From Virgibacillus dokdonensis (lineage in GTDB: Bacteria; Bacillota; Bacilli; Bacillales; Amphibacillaceae): a DNA stretch of 64,000 nt. Of the stretch, positions 22,278-30,983 are shown piece by piece (position 1 is the first letter of the stretch; each line of letters starts with the position of its first letter). The notes under the pieces are model-generated. The model was not told the origin of the DNA. It saw nothing but the letters and a program-made list of their open reading frames with translations, and did no database searches. The translations under genes and the position numbers were made by a program. The stretch is taken from NCBI RefSeq assembly GCF_900166595.1, contig NZ_LT745763.1, positions 2,972,986-3,036,985 on the forward strand, given 5' to 3'.

Positions 22278-22607
22278 CTACGATATCTTTGTTCCATTTG
22301 CCACCTCAACATCAGGTGCTAATAAAATAACGTCCCCTTTTTCTGGCACTCCACCTAATACGAGCACTTCAGACTTGAAGCCTGCGATTCGCATAGGCGG
22401 AAAATTAACAACTGCTGTTACTTGCCTCCCTACTAAATCTTCTGGTTCGTATCGTTTCGTAATCTGAGCAGATGCTTGTTTTATTCCTAGCTCCCCGAAA
22501 TCAATATATAGTTTAATTGCTGGTATCTTTGCTTCTGGAAAAGGTTCTGCGTTTCTCACTGTTCCAATACGCATATCTATTTTTTTAAAATCTTCTATAT
22601 GAGCCAT
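22278..22607 (-). CDS. csaA: CsaA, tRNA-binding-domain chaperone-like protein
   Basis: This 109-residue protein is a single EMAP/tRNA-binding OB fold: FKKIDMRIGTVRNAEPFPEAK at the N-terminus and GRQVTAVVNFPPMRIAGFKSEVLVLG in the centre, a family signature. In Bacillus subtilis CsaA acts as a homodimer with chaperone-like and export-related activity and can bind tRNA. ATG at 22607 has GGAGG upstream. It is a single gene between ilvD and proA; the length is the family's usual. Confidence 0.93.
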   Translation of the reverse strand: MAHIEDFKKIDMRIGTVRNAEPFPEAKIPAIKLYIDFGELGIKQASAQITKRYEPEDLVGRQVTAVVNFPPMRIAGFKSEVLVLGGVPEKGDVILLAPDVEVANGTKIS

Positions 22608-22734
22608 ATTAACGCCTCCAATATTTTAATAAAGTGAATTTTCAATTCGTAAAAATTTTTCATCCCACTCTAACTATTTCAACATTAAAATCTCGTTTTT
22701 TATCCTATTCTCTCTTCCACCTTCTAGACATGAC

Positions 22735-22765
22735 CATTCGATTATTTTGTTATAACAAGCACCTC
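22735..22765 (+). repeat. Short third copy of the 190-bp repeat tail
   Basis: CATTCGATTATTTTGTTATA followed by ACAAGCACCTC matches the end of the repeat at 9066-9100. It lies between csaA and the proA terminator. Confidence 0.4.
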
Positions 22766-22849
22766 ATTTTATATTATCCTAGACAACGAAATAAAGCATG
22801 TAGGGCTGTTTTTCTCCCTTATTGACTCAAACACACATCTTGTATTTGA

Positions 22850-22882
22850 GAAAAAGACGTGCTACTTTTAAGCACATAGCAC
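22850..22882 (-). terminator. proBA operon terminator
   Basis: GTGCTA (22859-22864) pairs with TAGCAC (22877-22882). On the minus strand the stem is followed by GTCTTTTTCTC. It lies 18 bases past the proA stop. Confidence 0.6.
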
Positions 22883-22899
22883 ACCTTTTCCCACTCCTA

Positions 22900-24147
22900 T
22901 TATTCCCTAACCTGACCGTCTCCATAGATATAAAACTTACTTGAAGTAAGTGCCGGTAACCCCATAGGCCCTCTAGCATGTAATTTTTGGGTACTAATAC
23001 CAATTTCCGCTCCATACCCAAATTCAAAACCATCTGTAAATCTTGTAGAAGCATTGTGATAGACAGCGGCAGCATCGACGTGCTGCTGGAAATAATCAGC
23101 ATGTTCATTGTCCTGCGTAATAATAGCCTCTGAATGCCGTGTACCATACTTATTAATATGATTGACCGCTTCCTCACATGTAGAAACTAATTTAACACTA
23201 ATTGCTAAATCAAGATATTCTGTATACCAATCTTCTTCTGTGGCTAATTTCGCTTTTGAAAAAGCCTTACAAACATTTTCGTCCCCGTAAATTTTCACCT
23301 GCTCTTTGTCCAGTTTTTCTAGTAAAGAGTTTCCATGTTCCTTAAACCAATCCTGATGAACGAGCAATGATTCGATTGCATTACATACAGACGGACGCTG
23401 TAATTTTGCATTTAAAACAAGCTTAAAAGCTAGCTCTTGCTTAGCAGAAGCATCAATATACATATGACAGTTACCAGCTCCAGTTTCAATTACTGGTACT
23501 GTTGAAGATTGTAAAACTTTTTGAATGAGGTTTTTCCCTCCTCGAGGAATCAATACATCTAAGTATTCATTTAACGTAAATAATTGTTGTGCCGTCTCTC
23601 TACTTGTATCCGTAATGAGTTGAACCGCATCTGCTGGAAGCTTTGATTTAGCCAAAGCTTGGTGAATCGATGCGACGATAGCTTGATTGGAAAACGTAGC
23701 AGATGAGCTTCCCCTTAAAATAACCGCATTTCCTGTTTTTAAAGCTAATGTGGCCGCATCAATCGTTACATTTGGTCGTGCTTCATAAATCATACCTATT
23801 ACGCCGATGGGAACGCGTTTTCTTTCCATACGAAGACCATTATCTTTTTCAAGACGCTCAAGAACTTCACCAATTGGATCATCTAATGCAATAAGTTGAA
23901 ATATAGCGTCATACATGGCTTCAATTCTCGTATCATCCAACATAATTCTATCTAAGATCGATGTTGAGATGCCACTTTTTTCTCCGACCTGTAAATCCTT
24001 CTGATTCTCTTTTAGAATCTTCTCCTTGTCTTCTACCAACTGCTTTGCAATGTATTCCAACGCTTCGTTCTTTTCCTTTGTTGTTATACCATTCAACTGG
24101 TAGCTTGCAACTTTTGCCAACTTCCCTTTCTCTTGTACTTCTGCCAT
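22900..24147 (-). CDS. proA: Gamma-glutamyl phosphate reductase
   Basis: This aldehyde-dehydrogenase-superfamily enzyme reduces gamma-glutamyl phosphate to the semialdehyde in proline synthesis. The start is taken as ATG at 24147 (MAEVQEKGKL), six bases after GGGAGGA, giving 415 residues. Motifs include PIGVIGMIYEARPNVTIDAA, LRGSSS, IPRGGKNLI, the catalytic Cys in LQRPSVCNAIESLLVH, and a C-terminal LHARGPMGLPALTSSKF. It follows proB by 26 bases. Proline is a compatible solute in halotolerant Bacilli, but this copy is under a T-box and so looks anabolic. Confidence 0.96.
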   Translation of the reverse strand: MAEVQEKGKLAKVASYQLNGITTKEKNEALEYIAKQLVEDKEKILKENQKDLQVGEKSGISTSILDRIMLDDTRIEAMYDAIFQLIALDDPIGEVLERLEKDNGLRMERKRVPIGVIGMIYEARPNVTIDAATLALKTGNAVILRGSSSATFSNQAIVASIHQALAKSKLPADAVQLITDTSRETAQQLFTLNEYLDVLIPRGGKNLIQKVLQSSTVPVIETGAGNCHMYIDASAKQELAFKLVLNAKLQRPSVCNAIESLLVHQDWFKEHGNSLLEKLDKEQVKIYGDENVCKAFSKAKLATEEDWYTEYLDLAISVKLVSTCEEAVNHINKYGTRHSEAIITQDNEHADYFQQHVDAAAVYHNASTRFTDGFEFGYGAEIGISTQKLHARGPMGLPALTSSKFYIYGDGQVRE

Positions 24148-24173
24148 CGTCATTCCTCCCTGTTTCATTTAAA

Positions 24174-25265
24174 TTATGTTAATCTCACCCAACGGTCTCG
24201 ATGAATAACCCTAGATGATAAGCAATCTTTGTCCACGCTCCTTAGTTGCAATTCTTTCATAATTACATCTGCTGAACAACTTGCCTCCCCCTTGCCAATT
24301 AACCCATTTTCTCCATATACTTCTACAACGTCCCTCTCCTTAAACTGCCCTTGCACTCTCCGGATCCCTGCAGCTAATAAACTTGCTCCTTGATAAAGGA
24401 TTGCTTCTTCTGCACCTTTATCCACGTAAAGTTGACCTACCGGATCTGAATGAAGTGCAATCCATTGCTTATTGGTCGTAATCGAACCTTTAGCAGGATT
24501 AGAAATATAAGTACCATCTCCACTTCCTTCCAAGATTTGCGATAATTTTTCAGCGCCTTTTCCAGTTCCGATAAACACACTAACACCTAATGATAAAGCC
24601 ATCTTTGCAGCTTCCAACTTCGATTTCATTCCTCCAGTACCTACTGAAGACCCATGTTGATCTGTCTGGTCAACCATTTCTTCTGTAATTTGGGCAAGAT
24701 GGTCATATTTTCTAGCTGCTGGATTTTGACGTGGATTTAAATCATAGATGCCGTTAATATCGGTAAGCATAATGAGCTGGTCTGCATGAACAATACCGCT
24801 AACTAAAGCTGACAACATATCATTATCTCCAAATGTAAGTTCTTTGATGGATACCGTATCATTTTCATTAATAATTGGAATAACTCGCCGTTCTAATAGT
24901 TCCATTAACGTATTAAACGCATTTTTATATCGTTCTCGATCTTTAAAATCGTCTCTCGTCAATAATAATTGGGCAGCCCGTAAATCATATTCTGAAAATT
25001 TTTCCATATATGTTTGAATTAACAATCCCTGTCCTGCAGCCGCAGCAGCTTGCTTTCCTTTTAAGGTTACAGGCCTTGATGCATAGCCAATTTGTGGAAA
25101 ACCTGCGGCCACTGCACCTGATGAAACTAAAATAACGTCATGCTTTAATTCGCGAAGCTTGGCAATCGCTGCCACATGTTCGGTTAACTTTGCCTCATCC
25201 ATTTCACCATGTGCATTTGTTAACGAACTACTTCCTATTTTTACAACAACTCTCTGTTTCCTCAC
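24174..25265 (-). CDS. proB: Glutamate 5-kinase with PUA domain
   Basis: This enzyme phosphorylates glutamate, the first step to proline. GTG at 25265 (MRKQRVVVKIGSSSLTN) is chosen because TAGGAG lies seven bases upstream; the earlier ATG at 25286 has no site. The protein has 363 residues: an amino-acid kinase domain (1-255, with VSSGAVAAGFP, LLTRDDFKDRERYKNAF, NENDTVS and GTGGMKSKLEAA) and a C-terminal PUA domain (about 275-355). The PUA domain is usual in this family. It is the first gene of proBA. Confidence 0.96.
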   Translation of the reverse strand: MRKQRVVVKIGSSSLTNAHGEMDEAKLTEHVAAIAKLRELKHDVILVSSGAVAAGFPQIGYASRPVTLKGKQAAAAAGQGLLIQTYMEKFSEYDLRAAQLLLTRDDFKDRERYKNAFNTLMELLERRVIPIINENDTVSIKELTFGDNDMLSALVSGIVHADQLIMLTDINGIYDLNPRQNPAARKYDHLAQITEEMVDQTDQHGSSVGTGGMKSKLEAAKMALSLGVSVFIGTGKGAEKLSQILEGSGDGTYISNPAKGSITTNKQWIALHSDPVGQLYVDKGAEEAILYQGASLLAAGIRRVQGQFKERDVVEVYGENGLIGKGEASCSADVIMKELQLRSVDKDCLSSRVIHRDRWVRLT

Positions 25266-25388
25266 TTTACATGCTCCTATTCCCATATCTTTTATATTTT
25301 ATATGTATCTATCACATGGATATATAACATGATCTTAACACCGTTGTTTTACTTATAATAAACCTTAGAAATTTTTACCTATAGTGAA

Positions 25389-25625
25389 AAAAGCCCTATT
25401 CATCCCTCTAAATCAAGGACGAAAGAGCTTCTTCCGCGGTACCACCTATGTTAGATGTTAGAATAACATCCCGCTTGCTTCGATAACGCCGAATATAGCG
25501 CCCATTTTTCATGGGACTCAAAAGGCAGGTTCTGTGGCTTCAAGCGTGGAAAGCTCCCAGCTTCTAACTCCCCATCTCTGGCACTGAATCATCCACATAC
25601 TAATCCTTTTTTACCGTTCAACTTG
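25389..25625 (-). ncRNA. T-box riboswitch leader of proBA, proline type
   Basis: The T-box core reads GGTGGTACCGCGGAAG on the minus strand (about 25429-25445), and the terminator hairpin AAGCTCTTTCGTCC...GGGATGAATAGGGCTT with six T lies at 25389-25430. In stem I the specifier region GAA-CCT-GCCTTTTGAGT puts the codon CCT at 25527-25529, fitting proline and the genes downstream. proBA T-box control is known in Bacillus subtilis. This leader gives a clean match between specifier and pathway. Confidence 0.93.
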
Positions 25626-25635
25626 TTTTTATAAT

Positions 25636-25664
25636 ATTATGGATACAAAAGCGAAGAATGTCAA
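25636..25664 (-). promoter_or_regulatory. Sigma-A promoter of proBA
   Basis: TTGACA (25659-25664, minus strand) and CATAAT (25636-25641) are 17 bases apart. Transcription would start just before the T-box leader. Confidence 0.7.
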
Positions 25665-25718
25665 CTATTTTATTTATTTGGTTGCTTCTAGACGAAAAAG
25701 CATCATCTAAAACTCTCT

Positions 25719-27143
25719 TTATCTACTAAGTTTAACCGACTCTTTGTTTGATTCCGTTTTGATAAATAGAGATAAGACAAGTGCTATAATCGCAAACACT
25801 CCAGCTACAATAAATGAAACATTTACTCCATGAATCATTCCTTGAACACCTTGTTCTGGTAATGCGGAATTTGTCATCACTGTTACTAGTAAAGCTGTTC
25901 CAACAGCTCCGGCAACTTGGCGCATCGTGTTATTCATCGCAGTTCCATGCGGTATAAGATGGAATGGTAATTGGTTTAATCCTGCCGTTGTAACAGGCAT
26001 CATGACCATGGCTATCCCAAGCATACGAACCGCATTTACTGTTGCAATATAGCCAAATGACGTATTCATAGATATATTTGTAAACATAAATGTCGTTATC
26101 GTGACAATAGACAGACCAATAATGGCTAACCAACGTGCACCGAATCGATCAAATAATCTTCCAGTAATTGGGTTCATTACTCCCATAACAATGGCACCAG
26201 GCAAAATCATTAAACCAGATTCCAAGGCGGTAAACCCAAGCATATTTTGTGCAAGAATAGGAATGATAACTGCTGCGCCAATCATTGCCATAAAAGTAAC
26301 CATTCCTAACGCTGTTGTTAAAGAAAAAACAGCATTACGGAATACGCGAAATTCTAAGATAGGTTGTTCCAATTTCATCTGCCTTAAAATAAACATGGTT
26401 AATGTAATGGCACCAACAACTAACGATATAATTACCTGTGCGCTTCCCCAACCGCTATTACCTGCCACACTAAATCCATATAATAAACCACCAAAGCCCA
26501 ATGTAGACAAGATAATCGATATCACATCTACTTTCGGAAATGTTTGTTTCGTAATATTTTTTAAAATAAAATAGGCAACAACGATGTCGATAATAATAAT
26601 TGGCAATACGACATAGAATACACTTCTCCACGGAAAGTGCTCTACTAGCCATCCAGACAATGTCGGCCCTATAGCTGGCGCAAAAGCAATCACCATACCG
26701 AACATCCCCATCGCTGTACCTCTTTTTTCAATTGGATATATGAGGAACAGTATCGTTTGCATTAACGGCATCATAATGCCTGCTGCCGCTGCTTGACCGA
26801 TTCTCCCAACCATTAACACAGAAAAGTTTGGAGCAATTGCACAAATAAGTGTACCTACCGCAAATATACTTAATGCTGTTAGGAAGAGTCCTCTTGTCGT
26901 AAATCGTTCAATTAAAAATGCCGTAATTGGAATCATAATGCCATTTACTAACATAAATATAGACTGTAACCACTGAACTGTATTGGCGTCTAACTGTAAA
27001 TCTTGCATGATCTTTGGCAAAGCAGTTGCTAATAAAGTTTGATTTAAAATGGCAACAAATGCACCTGAAATTAAAACGATAAGCAGTGGTACTTTATTTA
27101 CTTCTCTCGGATTATTTGTTGTTGTATTTTCTGAAGTCACCAT
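25719..27143 (-). CDS. MFS multidrug exporter, DHA2 (14-TM) family
   Basis: The protein has 14 predicted membrane segments and the DHA2 motifs NQTLLATALPKIMQDL (segment 1) and the motif-C-like FAPAIGPTLSGWLVEHFPWRSVF (segment 5). It should expel drugs or other hydrophobic compounds using the proton gradient. The start is ATG at 27143 or the adjacent GTG at 27140, after AAAGGGGAGG, giving 475 or 474 residues; a longer open frame reaching 27272 has an untypical leader. It is a single gene with no adjacent TetR/MarR regulator, and the proBA promoter begins just past its stop. Substrate cannot be told. Confidence 0.9.
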   Translation of the reverse strand: MVTSENTTTNNPREVNKVPLLIVLISGAFVAILNQTLLATALPKIMQDLQLDANTVQWLQSIFMLVNGIMIPITAFLIERFTTRGLFLTALSIFAVGTLICAIAPNFSVLMVGRIGQAAAAGIMMPLMQTILFLIYPIEKRGTAMGMFGMVIAFAPAIGPTLSGWLVEHFPWRSVFYVVLPIIIIDIVVAYFILKNITKQTFPKVDVISIILSTLGFGGLLYGFSVAGNSGWGSAQVIISLVVGAITLTMFILRQMKLEQPILEFRVFRNAVFSLTTALGMVTFMAMIGAAVIIPILAQNMLGFTALESGLMILPGAIVMGVMNPITGRLFDRFGARWLAIIGLSIVTITTFMFTNISMNTSFGYIATVNAVRMLGIAMVMMPVTTAGLNQLPFHLIPHGTAMNNTMRQVAGAVGTALLVTVMTNSALPEQGVQGMIHGVNVSFIVAGVFAIIALVLSLFIKTESNKESVKLSR

Positions 27144-27298
27144 ACCTCCCCTTTCTTCATGCATAAAAAATATTTTTCGTATGCACGTGTTCTTTTGCTT
27201 GCTCCTGTATAATGGAGCACGTGAAATACTTGTGTTTATTCCAGAAACACATTGCACAGTGAAAAAATTCATTTCTTATACGATAAAGTGAGTCTTCA

Positions 27299-27327
27299 AG
27301 CAGTGAGATACTTATCATCCCACTGCT
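27299..27327. repeat. Inverted repeat upstream of the MFS gene
   Basis: AAGCAGTG pairs with CACTGCTT around a TACTTATCA loop. It lies in the 760-base gap 27144-27904, which otherwise holds the dispersed repeat at 27365 and no gene I can support. Confidence 0.4.
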
Positions 27328-27364
27328 TATTAGAAAACTTGATTTATCCCTCATTCTTTTTTAA

Positions 27365-27436
27365 AAAAACTTGGCTATTGTCAAGTCTTTATGACGAAAA
27401 ACATGGTCGTTTTGCTTATACGATAAACCCTAACTT
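27365..27436 (+). repeat. Dispersed palindromic repeat, full copy
   Basis: Reads AAACTTGGCTATTGTCAAGT (a hairpin), then CTTTATGACGAAAAACATGG, then TCGTTTTGCTTATACGATAA and ACCCTA. The same order of parts is seen at 46427-46502 with changed stem bases. Confidence 0.55.
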
Positions 27437-27904
27437 TCCTATAATGTAAGATAACCACGCTGTTGTTTGTCCTATGTTTTTCTATGGGAGCAATCGTATG
27501 AACTAAAGGTAGCTAAAGAGATAGGAGATTTAGATGTTGTTACCTCGCATTTTATATCTCCCAATTCTAAAGCTCACTTTTATTAGGAAAAACTTAATCA
27601 TAATCAACATTCACTCACTATGTGACATAATTAACATCATACCATATGATAAAAATGATACAAACCAATACGTTTTTATGGTTTAAAAGTATAAAATCCA
27701 AATTACAGGAAGGATACTTTTAGTAGTGTAACGTTGTAGAATTTCTATTTATTTATAATAACATTCATTGACAAGAAATCAGTAGCCATAAGTAGTTGGA
27801 TCTGAATTCTTAGCTAAACGTTCCATACAAAATGAAAAATATGGAAATCATACCTTTAAAGGGCAATTGCATACGCCTACTCAATCTTGTTCACAAAAAT
27901 TTTT

Positions 27905-28669
27905 TCAGTTGTTTGTAAATATCATAAAACGATCCTCTAGTTCAAATTTAAAGTGAAGGTAGCTATGAAGTTCCCCATTTTGAAATGGGTATAACTGTAA
28001 TTCTTTTGCTTCTGTTGCATGGTTAACAATAATTTCTTCCATTAAATCAACAGGAGTTTTATTCATTGTAAGTAACCCTAATTGTTCGGCAGTATGGTAT
28101 AATTTAGCTTCATGTACTTCTTTAATTAGCTGATCTATGCCTTTTTCACGTTGCTTTATTCCTAATCGCCTGGCTTCTACCTCTACCTCAAATTGGATTA
28201 ATGCTTGTTTTAATTGTTCTGTCGTTTTACCTTCACATACAACCCCCAATTGGTTGGCTTTCTTCCTTAATTGTTTATCATATACTTCTTTCGCTAATTG
28301 TTCTGCCGATTTTCCAGTTGTTTTTAAACCAAGCTGTTTTGCTTTTTGAACCACTAGCGTATAATGAATCGCTTCTAGTAGCTCTCTTTTACTTCTTCCT
28401 TCTGCCTGAATGGCATATTTTTTCCTAGCTTGTTCTATAATTAGCTGCTCTACTTCCTTTTGTAATGTTCCTTTAGATTTCCCTTCCACTTGAATGCCCA
28501 TTTCCTTCGCCGTATACATCAATAACATTTTATTATAACGCTGTTGTTCTTTATTGTTAGTTGGATCGGATTTTGTTAACAGTTCATGAAGAGAAGCTTC
28601 TATTGCTTGTTGACCTGTTAAAAGCAAAATCAAAATCACACATATCGATACACACATTTTTTTTTGCAT
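27905..28669 (-). CDS. Secreted protein with exact 28-residue tandem repeats, SAP/HeH-like
   Basis: Not a protein I recognise by name. The start is taken as ATG at 28669 (MQKKMCVSICV), after AAAGGATGG, giving 254 residues. An N-terminal signal peptide runs to about residue 25 (GQQAIEA). From residue 55 to about 227 there is a strict 28-residue period: x-x-LG(I/L)-x-x-x-GKS-x-x-x-L-x-x-E(V/A). The GKS-type turn falls at 63, 91, 119, 147, near 176 and 203, and a seventh unit is cut short at KELQL (223-227). The pattern of a short helix, LGI strand, GKS turn and second helix recalls SAP or helix-extended-helix units, which usually bind nucleic acid, but this copy appears exported. Function unknown. 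Confidence 0.75.
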   Translation of the reverse strand: MQKKMCVSICVILILLLTGQQAIEASLHELLTKSDPTNNKEQQRYNKMLLMYTAKEMGIQVEGKSKGTLQKEVEQLIIEQARKKYAIQAEGRSKRELLEAIHYTLVVQKAKQLGLKTTGKSAEQLAKEVYDKQLRKKANQLGVVCEGKTTEQLKQALIQFEVEVEARRLGIKQREKGIDQLIKEVHEAKLYHTAEQLGLLTMNKTPVDLMEEIIVNHATEAKELQLYPFQNGELHSYLHFKFELEDRFMIFTNN

Positions 28670-28949
28670 ACGAACCATCCTTTGTTGTTAGTGCTCTCAA
28701 ATATGTAGTTTTGCCAAATTAGTCAGCCACAATTATACCAATTACTTGAAACCTTCTGGATGATTATTCGTACATAGTAATAGTAAGGAATAACAGATAC
28801 TTCCATACTCGCTAAAGCGGAATTATTTTCAATGGTAATTAGAATAGAATATACGATAAATACTTTTAAGTTTTTTAAAAAATCTACTTATTACCAAAAT
28901 GCCTTCCATTTAATTCAGAAATAATTCCCAAAATTGGTTATGCGATAAT

Positions 28950-28998
28950 CTTAGAAAAACTTGCTATAAATCCTAAAGATTTTATGTTTTTCTATAGC
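28950..28998 (+). repeat. Dispersed repeat, divergent copy upstream of the lipoprotein gene
   Basis: TTAGAAAAACTTGCTATAAA is followed by TTTTTCTATAGCGAAC. The two ends match the 5' flank of the repeat near 6.8 kb. It overlaps the probable leader of the DUF6376-like gene. The rest of 28670-29022 shows nothing clear. Confidence 0.35.
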
Positions 28999-29022
28999 GA
29001 ACAAAGAAAGGTTGGAATACAT

Positions 29023-29433
29023 ATGAAAAAAGTAATGCTCGGTTTGTTAAGCCTATCCTTGTTATTGTTGAGTGGTTGTGCCCTATTAGAGGAAACGACG
29101 AATTCTTTAAATTATGCAGAGGAAGCAACTGCCTACGTTAATGATTTAAACAATTTTTTAGAAAAAGCTTCTACTTTAGAAGCAGATGAATTAAGAACAG
29201 AACTGAAAAATCTACAAACTACAATAACTGACTTTATTGATATCGACCCACCTGCCATCGCTGAAGACATACACCAAGAATTAAAAAGTAGAAGTGAACA
29301 ATTATTAGATACAACGAACAATTTAATGGATCAAGGGGAGATAACAGTTGAACAGTTTACAGATACAGAGCTTTATCGTACGATTGAAAATATCCAATCA
29401 CTGCAAAATCAAATTGAACAATTGGAACTGTAG
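29023..29433 (+). CDS. DUF6376-like small lipoprotein
   Basis: The ATG at 29023 (MKKVMLGLLSLSLLLLSGC) has GAAAGG nine bases upstream; 136 residues result. Lipobox LSGC puts the lipidated Cys at residue 19. The mature part is a helical, acidic protein of about 115 residues with the core segment TTITDFIDIDPPAIAEDIHQEL, reminiscent of the DUF6376 lipoproteins of Bacillus. These sit on the outer face of the membrane; their role is unknown. It is a single gene ending near a hairpin. Confidence 0.75.
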   Translation: MKKVMLGLLSLSLLLLSGCALLEETTNSLNYAEEATAYVNDLNNFLEKASTLEADELRTELKNLQTTITDFIDIDPPAIAEDIHQELKSRSEQLLDTTNNLMDQGEITVEQFTDTELYRTIENIQSLQNQIEQLEL

Positions 29434-29520
29434 TCGGGTGAACTGTTCTTTAATGGAGACTTCAAAGCGAGTTTCAAGTAATATTTTGGAAGTTTTATAA
29501 CTACCGCAGATAGCCCATTT

Positions 29521-29559
29521 AAGTAACAGCATCTTGCGCTTATAGAGATGCTGTTACTT
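29521..29559. terminator. Long hairpin between convergent genes
   Basis: AAGTAACAGCATCT (29521-29534) pairs perfectly with AGATGCTGTTACTT (29546-29559). It lies between the lipoprotein gene and fosB, both pointing at it. The T tails are weak on either strand. Confidence 0.6.
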
Positions 29560-29635
29560 ATATTAAGGGAGCCTTCAATTAGTGACATACAGAATAACTT
29601 GGCTTTTCACTAAATCCGTCTGGTTCTGAAAAAAA

Positions 29636-30055
29636 TTATTCAAAGAATTCCATATGCTGTTTATTTTGTTTATAATAAGTTAATCGATCTGCTAAAGTAC
29701 CTGTGTGAAATTCGAACTTATGCCCATCAGGATCTGTAAAATAGATGGATTTTTTATCCCTCACATCTCTTTCTCTTCCTTGCAAAATATTCACATTTAA
29801 CCTACATAATAAATCATATGCTCTGTCAAACTCTGCTTCATCAATGGAAAATGCGAGATGCGTATAAGATTGATGGATTTCTTGCCGCGGAATATCTTTT
29901 TCTTCGTTTAACGCAAGCCACAGCCCATCCGTATCAAAATATGCAGTGCTCCTCCCTTTAACTAACAGCTTTGCCCCGAAGACTTGTTCATAAAATATAA
30001 CCGACCTTTCTAAGTCGGAAACAGAAAATAAAACGTGATTTATTCCCTTCATCAT
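29636..30055 (-). CDS. fosB: FosB metallothiol transferase (fosfomycin resistance)
   Basis: FosB inactivates fosfomycin by adding bacillithiol to its epoxide. ATG at 30055 is chosen (GGAGGGG upstream), giving 139 residues, the family's length. With this start the three metal ligands fall at the expected positions: His7 (GINHV), His66 (SYTHLAF) and Glu115 (HKFEFHTG). The [29 protein letters not shown] block is near-diagnostic. It is chromosomal with no mobile element next to it, as in many Bacillaceae where it appears intrinsic. Resistance itself is inferred from family. Confidence 0.95.
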   Translation of the reverse strand: MMKGINHVLFSVSDLERSVIFYEQVFGAKLLVKGRSTAYFDTDGLWLALNEEKDIPRQEIHQSYTHLAFSIDEAEFDRAYDLLCRLNVNILQGRERDVRDKKSIYFTDPDGHKFEFHTGTLADRLTYYKQNKQHMEFFE

Positions 30056-30250
30056 CTTTCCCCTCCGCTCAAATATGTATATGGAGTGATTGTTTCCTAT
30101 TGGATAAAAGCGCATACGTTTTTTTAAAGAGCGAGTCATCATTTGCCTGAATAACTTGCTTTAAATGAAGTGATCGTCACTTTATCCAAATATGGTCTAT
30201 ATATTTTTTTCTATACACTATTTACTATAACAGGAAGTATGTATATAGCA

Positions 30251-30358
30251 TCATTCACCATGATAAGTTTTAGTCGATTTACGTTTATCAAGGTATTTCT
30301 TCACTACTGGATATATGACTGGTCCATATTTAATTAATTTTCGAATTAATTTCTTCAT
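30251..30358 (-). CDS. Small basic protein, 35 residues
   Basis: ATG at 30358 is preceded six bases upstream by GGGAGGG, a strong ribosome site. The product reads MKKLIRKLIKYGPVIYPVVK then KYLDKRKSTKTYHGE: strongly basic, with an amphipathic N-terminal helix and a GPVIYP turn. I recall similar short Lys-rich proteins in Bacillus genomes, without known function. The start context and protein-like sequence support it as a gene; it lies alone between fosB and a carboxymuconolactone decarboxylase-family gene. Confidence 0.65.
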   Translation of the reverse strand: MKKLIRKLIKYGPVIYPVVKKYLDKRKSTKTYHGE

Positions 30359-30526
30359 CCCAAACCCTCCCATTTATACTTTAGTTTATCGCAAATTACA
30401 ATTAAATGAAATCTTGTTTGACAAACCTTCGTTATGTATTAAAAATTCATTCCCTTTTTTAACCGCCACCAAACAAATCCTCGCAAATATTCGCTGTTTA
30501 ATTGGTCATACTAATAACATACAACT

Positions 30527-30600
30527 ATTAGAAAAACTGTCGCTAAGTCGCATAGCGAAAGCTGTAGTTTTTCTTATACGATATACCAAAAAATTTTATA
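30527..30600 (+). repeat. Dispersed repeat, divergent copy
   Basis: TTAGAAAAACTGTCGCTAAG, then GCATAGCGAAAGCTGTAG, then TTTTTCTTATACGATATACC. It has the order of parts seen at 27365 and 46427. It directly precedes the ribosome site of the gene at 30630. Confidence 0.45.
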
Positions 30601-30629
30601 CATCTATAGCGAAAAAGGAGTGGTAATAT

Positions 30630-30983
30630 ATGGCACATCATCGAAATTCGATTGAACAGACGTTATTAGCGTACAAAAAGGGTGTAGACACCTTTTTAAA
30701 ACAAATGCCTGCATTTACGAAAAAGTATCATGATTTTACAGAAGCTTGCTTTCAAGAAGGAGAGCTTTCTGCTAAAGCAAAGCAGTTAATAGGTCTAGGT
30801 ATTAGCTTACATGCACAAGATGAGTATTGTATTATTTATCACACAAAAGGATGCTTGGACCAAGGTTGCACAAAGCAGGAAATTTTAGAAGCGGCAGCTG
30901 TTACAGCAGCATTTGGTGGTGGAGCATCTATGAGCCAAGCAGTAACGCTCGTTCAGGAGTGCATTGACGAACTTTCAAACTAA
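30630..30983 (+). CDS. Carboxymuconolactone decarboxylase-family (AhpD-like) protein
   Basis: This 117-residue helical protein has the CMD core: FTEACFQEGELSAKAKQLIGLGISL, then DEYCIIYHTKGCLDQGCT and EILEAAAVTAAFGGGASMSQA. AhpD-type members use a CxxC pair and a His as a thiol reductase; here only one Cys lies before the His (C-I-I-Y-H), so classic AhpD chemistry is doubtful. ATG at 30630 follows AAGGAG. It is a single gene; its role is unknown. Confidence 0.88.
   Translation: MAHHRNSIEQTLLAYKKGVDTFLKQMPAFTKKYHDFTEACFQEGELSAKAKQLIGLGISLHAQDEYCIIYHTKGCLDQGCTKQEILEAAAVTAAFGGGASMSQAVTLVQECIDELSN

Noticed and set aside
22827..23177. Minus-strand 116-codon frame overlapping the proA end
   Set aside because: It lies inside proA in another frame, has low-complexity composition and no ribosome site.
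27905..28669. S-layer or LysM cell-wall anchor protein
   Set aside because: The 28-residue unit lacks the LysM and SLH key residues, being helix-rich with GKS turns.
30315..30626. Plus-strand 103-codon frame before the carboxymuconolactone decarboxylase-family gene
   Set aside because: Antisense to the small basic gene, no ribosome site, and overlaps the dispersed repeat; not protein-like.
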